A stretch of 64,000 nucleotides of DNA from Bacillus_AB infantis_C (GTDB lineage: Bacteria > Bacillota > Bacilli > Bacillales > Cytobacillaceae), in NCBI RefSeq assembly GCF_050107595.1, contig NZ_JBNILH010000003.1, positions 372,001 to 436,000 on the forward strand, written 5' to 3'. Positions 8,605-16,472 of this stretch are shown piece by piece. Within the stretch, counting starts at the first letter, position 1; each line of letters starts with the position of its first letter. The notes beneath the pieces are model-generated. The model saw nothing but the letters and a program-made list of their open reading frames with translations, was not told the origin of the DNA and did no database searches. The translations under genes and the position numbers were made by a program.

Positions 8605-9222
8605 TTATTCTGGCCGCTCAATCGTAAAAACTTCTCCAATCTTGGCATAATCATTCCCAGCCAGCCTGCTGACGGCAGCAAGCCCCTTCTGGTCGATCCG
8701 TCCCTTTTCATATAGATTTTCTTCTATATGGAATTGGACAACCTTCCCGATGATAAAGTCGGCACCAGGTGAGTCTGTCCCGCCTAATTCCAGGGCATGT
8801 TCCAGCACGCATTCCATCCGGATTTTTGCTTCCTTTACGCCGGGTACTGTTATTTTTTCGCTTGCCTCTGTTGTAAAACCGGCCGCCTCTATTTCGCTCT
8901 GTTCAGGAGGAAGGCTGGCCGCTGTTTGATTAACCTTTTCGACATTGTGCTCATCAACGATGTGAACCACAAATTCCTTCGATTCGAGAATGTTTCGGGC
9001 TGTATCCTTTTGCCTTCCCTGCGCCCGCTGGATAGATAGGGAAATCATGGGCGGATTGGCTGAGACGATGTTGAAATAGCTGAATGGTGCACCGTTCACC
9101 ACACCGTCCTTTGACATGGTGGTCACAAATGCAATAGGCCGCGGGATGATGCTGCCGATGAGAAATTTATAATTTTCCCTTTCCGGCAGGCTTACAGGAT
9201 CAATGGAAAGCATATGAATCAT
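8605..9222 (-). CDS. Flavin reductase family protein (FMN-binding split barrel)
   Basis: The 205-residue protein starts with LSIDPVSLPERENYKFLIGS and IIPRPIAFVTTM, followed by NGAPFSYFNIVSANPPMIS, the classic FMN-binding split-barrel signature. Such proteins reduce or bind FMN and often serve aromatic or quinone chemistry. It ends at its own terminator and begins only 11 bases after the stop of the MhqO-like dioxygenase, so the two are co-transcribed. That links it to the MhqR-like operators upstream and supports a role in the response to quinone-like electrophiles. Confidence 0.88.
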   Translation of the reverse strand: MIHMLSIDPVSLPERENYKFLIGSIIPRPIAFVTTMSKDGVVNGAPFSYFNIVSANPPMISLSIQRAQGRQKDTARNILESKEFVVHIVDEHNVEKVNQTAASLPPEQSEIEAAGFTTEASEKITVPGVKEAKIRMECVLEHALELGGTDSPGADFIIGKVVQFHIEENLYEKGRIDQKGLAAVSRLAGNDYAKIGEVFTIERPE

Positions 9223-9233
9223 TCCTTTGCGAG

Positions 9234-10172
9234 TTAATCTAATTCTCTTACTCTGATCGGGATCAGACTCTGTTCTAACTGCCCTCTGAACTGCTCATAC
9301 TGCTCGGGAAGCATCAGCTTCTCTCCCATTGTAGCCTGTGATTCATCATGTGCAAAGCCTGGAGGATCTGTCGCTATTTCAAATAAAATTTCCCCATGCT
9401 CCCTGAAGTATATCGCGTTAAAATAATTCCGGTCTTTGACTGGGGTGACAGCATATCCATTCTCAGCAATATAATCTCTCCAGCTTAGCTGATCTCTGTC
9501 ATCACTTGCCCGCCAGGCGATATGGTGGACAGTTCCGGCACCCATCTGGCCCCGGCCGACCGGAGTCAGTTTCAGGTCAATGATATTGCCGATGTCAGCG
9601 GAAGAGCGGAACCGGGCGATATCCTCTTCCACACCGACTCTTTCAAGCCCCATCACATTCTCCAGAAGGTCAGCTGTTTTTGCAGGCTCCGCTGATAAAA
9701 GCGTCGCTCCGCCAAAGCCCTTGATCGCCACTTCCGGCGTAATATCGCCGAATCTCCAGGTGTTAGCTTCCCCTTCTTCTCTTTCTACAATTTCAAGATG
9801 CAGCCCATGAGGGTCATCAAATTCCAGATAGATCTCTCCAAAGCGCTCGATTTTTGTAAAAGGGACTTCAAACTTCTGAAGCCTCTCTTCCCAGAAACTC
9901 ATCGCACCCTTTGGAACAACATATGATGTCACACCAACCTGACCATCCCCAATGACCCCTTGGCGGGCGCCGGCCCATGGGAAGAAGGTGATAATCGTTC
10001 CAGGCTTTCCGCCTTCATCTCCAAAATAAAGATGATATGTGCCCGGATCATCAAAATTCACTGTCTGTTTGACCAGGCGCAAGCCCAGCACCCCTGCATA
10101 AAAATCAAGATTCTCCTGCGGATGCCCTACAATTGCCGTAATATGATGAATGCCCATTGTCTCTTTTTTCAT
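9234..10172 (-). CDS. mhqO: VOC ring-cleaving dioxygenase, MhqO-like
   Basis: The 312-residue protein contains two vicinal-oxygen-chelate modules. The first begins MGIHHITAIVGHPQENLDFY, the second near GFGGATLLSAEPAKTADLL. Metal-ligand positions are visible as IHHIT, VHHIAW and a late EILFEIATDPPGF. The layout matches the putative hydroquinone dioxygenases MhqO/MhqA/MhqE of B. subtilis. The start is the ATG at 10172 behind AAAGGAGAA; an in-frame extension further upstream is encoded by a palindromic repeat and is not real. It is followed closely by the flavin reductase gene. Symbol by family and context, not by unique identity. Confidence 0.8.
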   Translation of the reverse strand: MKKETMGIHHITAIVGHPQENLDFYAGVLGLRLVKQTVNFDDPGTYHLYFGDEGGKPGTIITFFPWAGARQGVIGDGQVGVTSYVVPKGAMSFWEERLQKFEVPFTKIERFGEIYLEFDDPHGLHLEIVEREEGEANTWRFGDITPEVAIKGFGGATLLSAEPAKTADLLENVMGLERVGVEEDIARFRSSADIGNIIDLKLTPVGRGQMGAGTVHHIAWRASDDRDQLSWRDYIAENGYAVTPVKDRNYFNAIYFREHGEILFEIATDPPGFAHDESQATMGEKLMLPEQYEQFRGQLEQSLIPIRVRELD

Positions 10173-10194
10173 ATATATTCTCCTTTCGTTTTGA

Positions 10195-10248
10195 GCCAGG
10201 GGGACAGGTCCCTCGGCCCACTTGGGCCAAGGGACCTGTCCCCCTGGC
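10195..10248. repeat. Palindromic element, copy 1 (two arms)
   Basis: Two hairpin arms (GCCAGGGGGACAGGTCCC... and GGGACCTGTCCCCCTGGC) lie between the FMN reductase stop and the dioxygenase RBS. The spacer is short and the A-rich linker is missing, so the whole element is nearly one long palindrome. Confidence 0.85.
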
Positions 10249-10380
10249 CTTTCCGACATATAACTTCTGAGCACATCGATCAATCGGCTTGATCAGGATC
10301 TGCTCAACCTTTATACCCTTTTCACATTTAATTTGAATACAGGTGCAGATGTCTGCACCTGTATTGATGGACACTGCCGT

Positions 10381-10974
10381 TTATCGGATGGTGGATAAAG
10401 CTGTTGACCAAGGGATCAATTGATCCAGCATTTGATTGACTGAATCCTCTTGTACTTCTTTCGGCTTGAATTGATTGCCATTTTCAAAGTCTGTGAATAG
10501 AGACAGTGCAGGATGTACGCGAACGTCAGCGACTGACAATTCACCCAGAATGCCGCGCAAGTGTTCGGCAGCACGCGCCCCGCCTACTGATCCGTAAGAA
10601 ACGATTCCAGCTGCTTTATTGTTCCACTCAACACGCAGGTAATCCAATGCATTTTTCAGCGCGCCTGTGATAGAGTGGTTGTATTCCTGCACAATGAAAA
10701 TGAATCCATCCTGGGCAGCAACGATTTCTGACCATGCTGCAGCCCCAGAAGCATCTGCGCCCGCTTCGCCAAGCAATGGAAGCTTGTAGTCAGCGATATC
10801 AATGATTGTATAATTCGCGTCACCGCGCTTGTCAGCTACTTCTTTCACCCATGCACCTACTTGCGGACTTACCCTTCCTTCACGTGTAGAACCTAAAATA
10901 ATACCAATGTTTAATTTTGTCATCGTTTCTTCCTCCTCTTTCTTTGTTCCAAAAAGTTTATTTAGAAAACCCAT
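10381..10974 (-). CDS. NADPH-dependent FMN reductase / quinone reductase
   Basis: The flavodoxin-like fold is shown by LNIGIILGSTREGRVSPQVG (FMN phosphate loop), IIDIADYKLPLLGE, VQEYNHSITGALKNALDYL and GSVGGARAAEHLR. This is the NADPH:FMN/azo-quinone reductase family. Two starts are possible: ATG at 10974 (MGFLNKLFG, behind AAGGGGAG) and a methionine 17 codons later behind AGAGGAGG. A 26-bp palindromic MhqR-type operator lies about 90 bp upstream (11062-11087), so it probably heads the electron-transfer and quinone-detoxification transcript with the dioxygenase and flavin reductase. Confidence 0.85.
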   Translation of the reverse strand: MGFLNKLFGTKKEEEETMTKLNIGIILGSTREGRVSPQVGAWVKEVADKRGDANYTIIDIADYKLPLLGEAGADASGAAAWSEIVAAQDGFIFIVQEYNHSITGALKNALDYLRVEWNNKAAGIVSYGSVGGARAAEHLRGILGELSVADVRVHPALSLFTDFENGNQFKPKEVQEDSVNQMLDQLIPWSTALSTIR

Positions 10975-11005
10975 AGAATAGCTCCCCTTCCAACATATCT
11001 CCAGA

Positions 11006-11059
11006 GCCGGGGGGACAGGTACCTCGGCCCGTTGGGGCCAAGGTACCTGTCACCTTGGC
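11006..11059. repeat. Palindromic element, copy 2 (two arms)
   Basis: GCCGGGGGGACAGGTACC and GGTACCTGTCACCTTGGC arms surround a short centre. It sits between the MarR-like gene and the FMN reductase gene, beside the 26-bp operator. Confidence 0.85.
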
Positions 11060-11061
11060 TC

Positions 11062-11087
11062 AACATATCTCGAATTCGAGATATGTT
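11062..11087. promoter_or_regulatory. MhqR-type operator, perfect 26-bp palindrome
   Basis: The site is a perfect palindrome centred on TCTCGAATTCGAGA with matching AACATA/TATGTT flanks. From memory, the B. subtilis MhqR box has the core ATCTCGAATTCGAGAT. It lies upstream of the FMN reductase gene and just downstream of the MarR-like gene that probably binds it. Confidence 0.8.
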
Positions 11088-11098
11088 CTCAAAAAAAA

Positions 11099-11524
11099 TT
11101 AAATGCGTTCTGCCCTGCAGCCGATTTTTTTCATTAGATCAATCGCTTGATTGACTTCATCCGCACTTAACTCATCGAACACTTCACCCATTTTGCTTTC
11201 ATGCCGGGGGAAGACTTGATCCATCAAAGCCTTCCCCTCAGCTGTCAGCACCGCATAAATGACCCGGCGGTCTTCTGGGCACCCCTGGCGCCTTACATAC
11301 TTTTTCTGCTCTAATTTATCCACCACATAGGTGATGCTGCTGCTCGAAATAAGAACTTTCCTGCCAATCATCTGAATAGGCTGATCACCCTTATGGTATA
11401 AGAGCTCAAGGACAGAGAATTCCGTAGGATTCAAGTCGTAGTTGGCTGCATCTTTGCGAATCGCTTCTTGTATGGCTTGGGAAGCACGAAGTATGACCGT
11501 TACAGCTTTCAACTTATCATTCAT
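11099..11524 (-). CDS. mhqR: MarR-family repressor, MhqR-like
   Basis: The 141-residue protein shows a complete MarR winged helix: NPTEFSVLELLYHKGDQPIQ, then ISSSSITYVVDKLEQKKYV and RQGCPEDRRVIYAVLTAEG for the wing. MhqR-type repressors are released by quinone-like electrophiles and control dioxygenase and oxidoreductase operons, which is what surrounds this gene. The Cys in RRQGCPEDRR lies in the wing. The start at 11524 is behind AAAGGAGAA. It is 44 bases downstream of the yceI-like gene and likely shares its operator-controlled promoter, giving autoregulation. The symbol rests on operator and context. Confidence 0.75.
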   Translation of the reverse strand: MNDKLKAVTVILRASQAIQEAIRKDAANYDLNPTEFSVLELLYHKGDQPIQMIGRKVLISSSSITYVVDKLEQKKYVRRQGCPEDRRVIYAVLTAEGKALMDQVFPRHESKMGEVFDELSADEVNQAIDLMKKIGCRAERI

Positions 11525-11568
11525 ACGTCTTTCTCCTTTAACCAGCTTCACCTCAAGTTCAACTCGAA

Positions 11569-12096
11569 TTATGCTGCTGGATTTACTTCTAATTCCACTT
11601 TGATTTTAATATCCTTGCCTACAAGGACGCCCCCTGTTTCAAGAGCTGCGTTCCAAGTCAGGCCGAATTCTTCACGGTTGATTTTCGCTTCTGCTTCGAA
11701 TCCGTATACTTCAACACCCCAAGGGTTTGTTCCTTTGCCGCCGTATTCTACATCAAAAGTAACCGGCTTTGTCACGCCCTTGATTGTTAATTCGCCTGTT
11801 ACTTTATAATCGTCGCCGTCTTTTGCGATGTTTGTTGATTTGAAATCGATCGTCGGGTGGTTTTCAACATCAAAGAAATCCGCTGATTTCAGATGGTTTT
11901 CGCGGTCCTCACTGCGCGTATTAATGCTTGCAACATCAAATGTGAATGCAATTGAAGCTGTTGTCAGATCTGTTAAATCTGCCGCTTCCACATCTGCTGT
12001 ATAAGAATCAAAAGAACCTTTCACCTTTGAAACCATCATGTGCTTCACTTCAAAACCTACTGCTGAATGTGATTGATCTACTGTCCACTTTGCCAT
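11569..12096 (-). CDS. YceI-family lipid-binding protein
   Basis: The 175-residue protein reads MAKWTVDQSHSAVGFEVKHMM, then SEDRENHLKSADFFDVENHP and ELTIKGVTKPVTFDVEY, the standard YceI eight-stranded lipocalin-like barrel that binds polyisoprenoid or similar amphiphiles. No signal peptide is present, so the protein is cytoplasmic, as in other Firmicutes. Two MhqR-type operators lie upstream (12130-12143 and 12188-12208), and the MarR-like repressor follows in the same operon. YceI genes are often part of MarR/MhqR regulons in bacilli. Confidence 0.9.
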   Translation of the reverse strand: MAKWTVDQSHSAVGFEVKHMMVSKVKGSFDSYTADVEAADLTDLTTASIAFTFDVASINTRSEDRENHLKSADFFDVENHPTIDFKSTNIAKDGDDYKVTGELTIKGVTKPVTFDVEYGGKGTNPWGVEVYGFEAEAKINREEFGLTWNAALETGGVLVGKDIKIKVELEVNPAA

Positions 12097-12129
12097 TTAA
12101 AATCTCCTCCAAATTGTCATTTTTATTTA

Positions 12130-12143
12130 TCTCGAATTCGAGA
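12130..12143. promoter_or_regulatory. MhqR-type operator upstream of yceI-like gene
   Basis: TCTCGAATTCGAGA, identical to the core of the operator at 11062-11087, lies 34 bases upstream of the yceI-like start. Confidence 0.75.
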
Positions 12144-12187
12144 CATGTTGTCAAAAAAATAAGCTGCGATGTTTATTCCGAAATAAA

Positions 12188-12208
12188 TTATCTTTAATTC
12201 GAGATAAA
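12188..12208. promoter_or_regulatory. Second, imperfect MhqR-type operator
   Basis: TTATCTTTAATTCGAGATAA is a partly symmetric version of the same operator, 45 bp further upstream. Two sites may allow cooperative binding or looping at the yceI-mhqR promoter. Confidence 0.55.
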
Positions 12209-12262
12209 TTTATCATATATTGGGAATGGAAGTCAACAACTTTTTTTTGGGGGAGAAAATGG

Positions 12263-12323
12263 GCCAAGGGGTCAGGTCCCATGGCCCACTTTTAAAAAGA
12301 GCCAAGGGGCCTGTCCCCTTGGC
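12263..12323 (+). repeat. Palindromic element, copy 3 (full)
   Basis: The two arms are separated by CACTTTTAAAAAGAG. The copy lies between the divergent yceI-like gene and the plus-strand gene at 12421, so it is not at any gene's 3' end. Confidence 0.85.
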
Positions 12324-12420
12324 TCAAACGAAACTTTTTACCTGATGACTCGTAAGTGAATTATTAAATACTGGAGCCGCTGCTCGTTATCCGAGTGAGT
12401 GATTTGGAGGAAGATGATGA

Positions 12421-12774
12421 ATGAGAAATATTGTTATCGTTTCTAAAGTAGTTGTGGGCGCCAGGCCAAATCCTTTTGGAATTGACCGGGGATTGAATAT
12501 ATTCAAAAAATCATATTCAAAAACGCTTGAGAGTCATTTAAATCAAATATTTTTGGAAAAGGGCCTGGATTATAAAGCATCTGTGGATTCAACATATGAC
12601 AGTCTGACAGAATTGATACAAAATGGTGCCCGCTTACTTTTAATTTCCCCTTATATAAAAGAATACGTTGATGTGCACATACTAAATAATGATCGTTATT
12701 ACATATTAAGCGAAGAAGAGTTCAATAATGGGTATACAGAAAACATTATTGCCTTTTTGAAAGAAATGAATTAA
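12421..12774 (+). CDS. Hypothetical protein, 117 aa
   Basis: The start ATG follows TTGGAGG with good spacing. The protein begins MRNIVIVSKVVVGARPNPFG and contains a possible alternating alpha/beta pattern (ARLLLISPYIKEYVDVHIL, DRYYILSEEEF), but no motif that I can assign. It has no signal peptide or membrane segment. It is a single gene between two palindromic repeat copies, and base composition is like its neighbours. It could be a small alpha/beta protein of PTS IIB-like shape, but the expected phospho-Cys is not visible. Confidence 0.6.
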   Translation: MRNIVIVSKVVVGARPNPFGIDRGLNIFKKSYSKTLESHLNQIFLEKGLDYKASVDSTYDSLTELIQNGARLLLISPYIKEYVDVHILNNDRYYILSEEEFNNGYTENIIAFLKEMN

Positions 12775-12810
12775 ACCTGGCGGTGCTGGACCATTTTCTC
12801 AAATCGCCTG

Positions 12811-12835
12811 AGCCATGGGACCTGTCCCCTTGGCT
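12811..12835. repeat. Palindromic element, copy 4 (single arm)
   Basis: A single hairpin arm, AGCCATGGGACCTGTCCCC followed by TTGGCT, lies between convergent genes and directly abuts the stop of the 12840-13094 gene. Confidence 0.75.
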
Positions 12836-12839
12836 CAAT

Positions 12840-13094
12840 TCACTCCCCTTGTTCCTCTCCATTTTCTCTTTTCTTTTCTGACATCAAGTAAGCAAACGCC
12901 ACCCCCGCCGCAAGAAGGGAAGCAATCACTGAATAGCGGAATATGCTAAAAAAGTATTCTGCGTAGGGCGTCACGGTAGTTGAAGTGTATCCCTCATAAT
13001 TGATTACTTCGTCTTCCCTCTTCGTAAAAGCAACCAATATAAAAAATGGAATAATAAATGAGTAGACTCCTGTTTTCACTAAGATTTTTTCCAT
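12840..13094 (-). CDS. Small membrane protein, 84 aa, unknown
   Basis: The start ATG has ACGGAGGTAACC in front. The protein has two hydrophobic segments, about residues 8-24 (GVYSFIIPFFILVAF) and 48-70 (FFSIFRYSVIASLLAAGVAF), separated by an acidic, Thr/Tyr-rich loop, and ends in a charged tail. That suggests a two-helix membrane protein with an outside loop. No family is recognised. It lies downstream of the PH-like membrane protein gene on the same strand and could share its transcript. Confidence 0.55.
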   Translation of the reverse strand: MEKILVKTGVYSFIIPFFILVAFTKREDEVINYEGYTSTTVTPYAEYFFSIFRYSVIASLLAAGVAFAYLMSEKKRENGEEQGE

Positions 13095-13197
13095 GGTTAC
13101 CTCCGTTTTTCGTTTTAAATTTCTTTATGCCGGCCAATCCGCTTCCGGCAGGCTTAAAATTGTTTTTGCCTTTTGCCATTAACCTCTAAGGCTGCAC

Positions 13198-13758
13198 TCA
13201 ATCCGGCTGCTTGCTAACAATTTCAACATTCTGTTCAGCAAGCAGCGAATAAAAGGCGCTTCTCTTCACAATAAAATCACTTTGCAGGTCAAATTTATAT
13301 GTCCCAGCATCTTTTATCTGAAACTCTAATTTGTAGGGAACCCCATGTTTGCTTATTTGCGTAACTTTTTGAATTCTGTCCCATTCAAAGTTCTGTTCGC
13401 GGGCAAAAGGCGCCTTTACCATTAGGCCTTCTTTGATCAGATAGGAATGGGTTTGAAAGGACTGCCAGAGGAAGAAGACTGCAATCGCAGATAAGAGGAT
13501 GTTAGATAGGATCACTAGGGGCGCAGCCTTTGATTTAACGATATAAAAAAGCAAGGCAACAATGACAAAAAGAATGGCATACCCGATAATAAACAGGAAA
13601 TAGGCTATCTTAGGTGTACTGAAAAACAGATGATAATCAGGCTGAAAATAAAACTTCTGAATCGCATTAACGCCCAAAACACTGATTGGGAAACAACTGA
13701 CGGCTAATATCAGGCCAAGAGCAAACAACTTTGGCCCCAAATCTTTTCCATGTATCAC
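13198..13758 (-). CDS. Membrane protein with C-terminal PH-like domain
   Basis: The protein has three hydrophobic stretches in its first 110 residues (LFALGLILAVSCFPISVLG; FLFIIGYAILFVIVALLFYI; LSNILLSAIAVFFLW). A soluble beta-rich tail follows (GLMVKAPFAREQNFEWDRIQ, KLEFQIKDAGTYKFDLQ), typical of small bacterial PH-like membrane proteins. The likely start is a GTG at 13758 spaced from GGGTGAGAG; a GTG five codons earlier overlaps the site. Function is unknown. A similarly built protein is at 19325-19765. Confidence 0.6.
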   Translation of the reverse strand: MIHGKDLGPKLFALGLILAVSCFPISVLGVNAIQKFYFQPDYHLFFSTPKIAYFLFIIGYAILFVIVALLFYIVKSKAAPLVILSNILLSAIAVFFLWQSFQTHSYLIKEGLMVKAPFAREQNFEWDRIQKVTQISKHGVPYKLEFQIKDAGTYKFDLQSDFIVKRSAFYSLLAEQNVEIVSKQPD

Positions 13759-13910
13759 TTCCACAACTCTCACCCACTCTCATTTCAATTAACTATCTTA
13801 TACGGACATAGCCGCCAAAAGTTTCCAAATTTTAGACTATTCTTGATTCGGTGTTTAATTAGAACAATAAAAAATGCCGCCATGATGGCAGCAAGTTGTG
13901 AATTGGGTAT

Positions 13911-13972
13911 GCCACGGGGACAGACCCCGTGGCCCAGCTTCAAAAAGAGCCATGGGGTCTGTCCCCCTGGTT
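13911..13972 (+). repeat. Palindromic element, copy 5 (full), overlaps gene end
   Basis: The arms carry a GGGGTCTG variant core and the spacer CAGCTTCAAAAAGAGCC. The right arm is the last coding part and stop of the 13940-14353 gene. Confidence 0.85.
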
Positions 13973-14353
13973 CTCCACCATACAGGTAATCACGACAAAT
14001 AATAAGAATGCGAGCAGGAGCAGTGTGCCGCCGACGATGAAGAAGACCATGACAAAGGTTTCATTGAGCTGAAAGGGATTTAAGTTGTACATCCACATGC
14101 CCGCGGTCAATCCCAATGCTCCCGCCATTCCCAAAATACTATGGATGGCTACCAGCTTTTTATATTTAATCTTATAAGCTTTATAGAATATTCCCCATGC
14201 AAATACGGAAAGCCAGCCGACCAGCAGAAGGTGGGCATGGACCGGCCTGAGGGCATAATCCATCTGTCCTGCCATATGAGATCCTAAATATGTGCCAATG
14301 ACGCCAAAGATGGCGGCAAATCGAATTAACCGCAGACTCCAGATTTGTTCCAT
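13940..14353 (-). CDS. Four-helix membrane protein, oxidase subunit I-like; C-terminus from repeat
   Basis: The 137-residue protein has four hydrophobic helices and a conserved-looking LRPVHAHLLLVGWLSVFAWG segment with His residues, reminiscent of the haem-binding helix of haem-copper oxidase subunit I. It is far too short to be a full subunit and an oxidase role is inference. The start has GCGGAGGAGAGG upstream. It begins 26 bases after the histidine kinase stop, so it is the last gene of the MMPL/two-component operon. The last ten residues, NQGDRPHGSF, and the stop are encoded by palindromic element copy 5; the original C-terminus was probably shorter or different. Confidence 0.6.
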   Translation of the reverse strand: MEQIWSLRLIRFAAIFGVIGTYLGSHMAGQMDYALRPVHAHLLLVGWLSVFAWGIFYKAYKIKYKKLVAIHSILGMAGALGLTAGMWMYNLNPFQLNETFVMVFFIVGGTLLLLAFLLFVVITCMVENQGDRPHGSF

Positions 14354-14379
14354 TTTTTCCTCTCCTCCGCTATGCTTTT

Positions 14380-15756
14380 TTATATAACTGGAAGGGTGAT
14401 TGTAAAGACCGTTCCCTCACCAAGCTTGCTCGCAACACTGATGTTCCCATTATGCAGGTCGATGATCTGCTTGACGATCGAGAGGCCGAGTCCGGTCCCT
14501 CCTTTTTTCCTCGCTGAATCAACACGATAAAAACGGTCAAAGATCTGATCCATCTCTTGCTGCGACATCCCTGCCCCTGTGTCTTTGAATGTAATCACAA
14601 GGTTTGTTTCTCTTTTCTCCAAACCGATCCACATGCTGTCTCCCGGACTGCTGTACTTGATGGCATTGGTCATGAGATTATCCCAGACATTCGCCATCAG
14701 CTCGGCATCATATTTGAAAACACAATGTTCGAGATTGTACGAGACTTCTATTTCTTTTTCCTCTATCAGCCATTGATACCTCCGGATCGCCTGTTTGATC
14801 TGCTCATCTGCCCGAACCTCTGAAACCTTCATAGGATACGCTTTTTGATCCAAAGAAGTCATGACCAATAATTGTTTGGTTAAATGGGAAAGCCGCTTAG
14901 ATTCATCATTGATGATCTCCGAATACTGCACCCGTTCAGCCTCGTTCACATCTGACTTCAAAAGCTCGGCATATCCCTGAATATTCATGAGCGGTGACTG
15001 AAAATCATGGGATACATTGCTGATGAAGGACTTACGGGCTTCATCATTATGCTGCAATTGCCTCTGCATGGTGGTGAAGCTTTGTGCCAGCTGGCCAATT
15101 TCATCGCGGCGCTTGATCGACAATTCATAATGGAAATTTTCACGGGTCAACTCTTTGATCGCCTCTGTCAGCTGTGTAATCGGCTGGATCAGATGCTTTG
15201 CAAACCAAATCATTCCGATGATGCTGACGACTGAAACAGCCAGAATGAACCAGGCAAGAATCATGTGTATATCAGAGAAAAGCAGTTTGTTGTTTGGGCG
15301 GATGAACAGTGCGAACTGCTGACCATCAGAAGTAAACGGCACCCCGACCGTATTCCGGACATCATTAGAAAAGTGGCCCATCATAAAGGGTTGGCTGGAA
15401 TCATCACTCATCCCGTGATAGATCTCTTTTTTGTCCAATACTTTCCTGGCTTTTCCAGAGAGCTCTGTTTTCAAAAATGCCTCTCCAAAAAACTGTTTTT
15501 CCCCTTCTTCATTCATCACGAGCACTTGATAGCCCAGCTTCCCTACCGATTCCAAATAGGATATCAGGGCAGTTTGGTGGCCGGGCATTCCTTCAATGCT
15601 CGAGACGACTTCCTCTGCAATCTCGACATTCTGGCTGTCAATCTTCTGCTTGGTAGTGGCCGTGTATACCCAGTTTGCCAGGAAAAACCCGGTGATAATA
15701 CTGATAGCCAGGATCGAGAGTGCAGCAGCTACAAACTTCCGGTACAGTGTCCTCAC
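14380..15756 (-). CDS. Sensor histidine kinase, HssS-like
   Basis: The 458-residue kinase has two membrane helices (about residues 12-32 and 165-186) around a 130-residue extracytoplasmic sensor. A HAMP domain follows (AKHLIQPITQLTEAIKEL), then the phospho-acceptor His near 250 (SNVSHDFQSPL). The ATPase domain has an N box (WDNLMTNAIKYS), G1 (DTGAGM) and G2 (GGTGLGLSIV). The gene overlaps the regulator stop by four bases (ATGA), so the pair is translationally coupled. The partner resembles HssR; the signal could be haem or membrane stress, but the sensor shows nothing decisive. Confidence 0.9.
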   Translation of the reverse strand: MRTLYRKFVAAALSILAISIITGFFLANWVYTATTKQKIDSQNVEIAEEVVSSIEGMPGHQTALISYLESVGKLGYQVLVMNEEGEKQFFGEAFLKTELSGKARKVLDKKEIYHGMSDDSSQPFMMGHFSNDVRNTVGVPFTSDGQQFALFIRPNNKLLFSDIHMILAWFILAVSVVSIIGMIWFAKHLIQPITQLTEAIKELTRENFHYELSIKRRDEIGQLAQSFTTMQRQLQHNDEARKSFISNVSHDFQSPLMNIQGYAELLKSDVNEAERVQYSEIINDESKRLSHLTKQLLVMTSLDQKAYPMKVSEVRADEQIKQAIRRYQWLIEEKEIEVSYNLEHCVFKYDAELMANVWDNLMTNAIKYSSPGDSMWIGLEKRETNLVITFKDTGAGMSQQEMDQIFDRFYRVDSARKKGGTGLGLSIVKQIIDLHNGNISVASKLGEGTVFTITLPVI

Positions 15757-16424
15757 CTGATAACCTCCAGCTTATAGCCAATTCCTCTCACAGTTTGAAT
15801 TTCAACCGTCGCCCCGTATTTCCTGAGGCGATCCCGGATCCGGTTGATGTGGGTATTCAGTGTTTGTTCGCTTCCTTCATAATCAATTCCCCATACCTGC
15901 TCAATCAATAAGGCACGCGGGGCAATCTTTTGAATGCGGGAAGCAAGAATGCTCAGCAATTCAAATTCTTTCAGCGGAAAAAGAATGGTCTCCTGATTGA
16001 TCATCACCTCAAAGTTTTTGCGATCCAGCACCATATTCCCCGCCTTGACCACTGTTTCCATTGCCCGCTCCACCCTCCGCAGGACAACAGCTACACGATA
16101 CAACAGCTCCTTCACCTCGAAGGGCTTAACAATATAATCTTCCGATCCGGATAAGAAGCCCCGCTCCTTATCATCCAGCTGTCCCTTTGCCGTCAAAAGA
16201 ATCACAGGTATATCATAATCCTCTGACAAAATCTTCGTCAGTTCGAACCCGTCCATTCCCGGCATCATCACATCGACCACCGCTAAATCAACGTTCATCC
16301 CTTCTAATATCTTCAAAGCTTCTTCTCCATCATTCGCTTTGACTACCTGGTACCCTTTCCGGCTCAAATGGATGGAAACAAGCTTTTGAATATGGACATC
16401 ATCATCTACAACCATGATTTTCAT
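15753..16424 (-). CDS. OmpR-family response regulator, HssR-like
   Basis: The receiver domain has acidic residues DDD at 7-9, the phospho-acceptor Asp51 (VVDVMMPGMDGF) and the conserved Lys in DYIVKPFEVKELL. The DNA-binding winged helix includes LFPLKEFELLSILA and NTHINRIRDRLRKYGA and ends with VRGIGYKLE. The stretch KERGFLSGSEDYIVKPFEVK is very close in pattern to staphylococcal HssR. It is transcribed 48 bases after the MMPL transporter gene and overlaps its kinase. The transporter is the obvious target, although an hrtAB-like pump is not adjacent. Confidence 0.9.
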   Translation of the reverse strand: MKIMVVDDDVHIQKLVSIHLSRKGYQVVKANDGEEALKILEGMNVDLAVVDVMMPGMDGFELTKILSEDYDIPVILLTAKGQLDDKERGFLSGSEDYIVKPFEVKELLYRVAVVLRRVERAMETVVKAGNMVLDRKNFEVMINQETILFPLKEFELLSILASRIQKIAPRALLIEQVWGIDYEGSEQTLNTHINRIRDRLRKYGATVEIQTVRGIGYKLEVIR

Positions 16425-16472
16425 GAACGGACCTCCTATTGGCGAATATGGCGGACTGCCTTCGCCATTGTG

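Noticed and set aside
10173..10283. Longer N-terminus for the MhqO-like dioxygenase
   Set aside because: The extra residues are encoded by palindromic element copy 1 and the ATG at 10172 has a good RBS.
9580..10292. Plus-strand open frames opposite the dioxygenase gene
   Set aside because: Antisense shadows of a well-supported minus-strand gene without ribosome sites.
12994..13179. Minus-strand open frame of 61 codons (MAKGKNNFKPAGSG...)
   Set aside because: Weak ribosome site and out-of-frame overlap with the better supported 84-aa gene. The first half is protein-like, so a short coupled leader peptide is not excluded.
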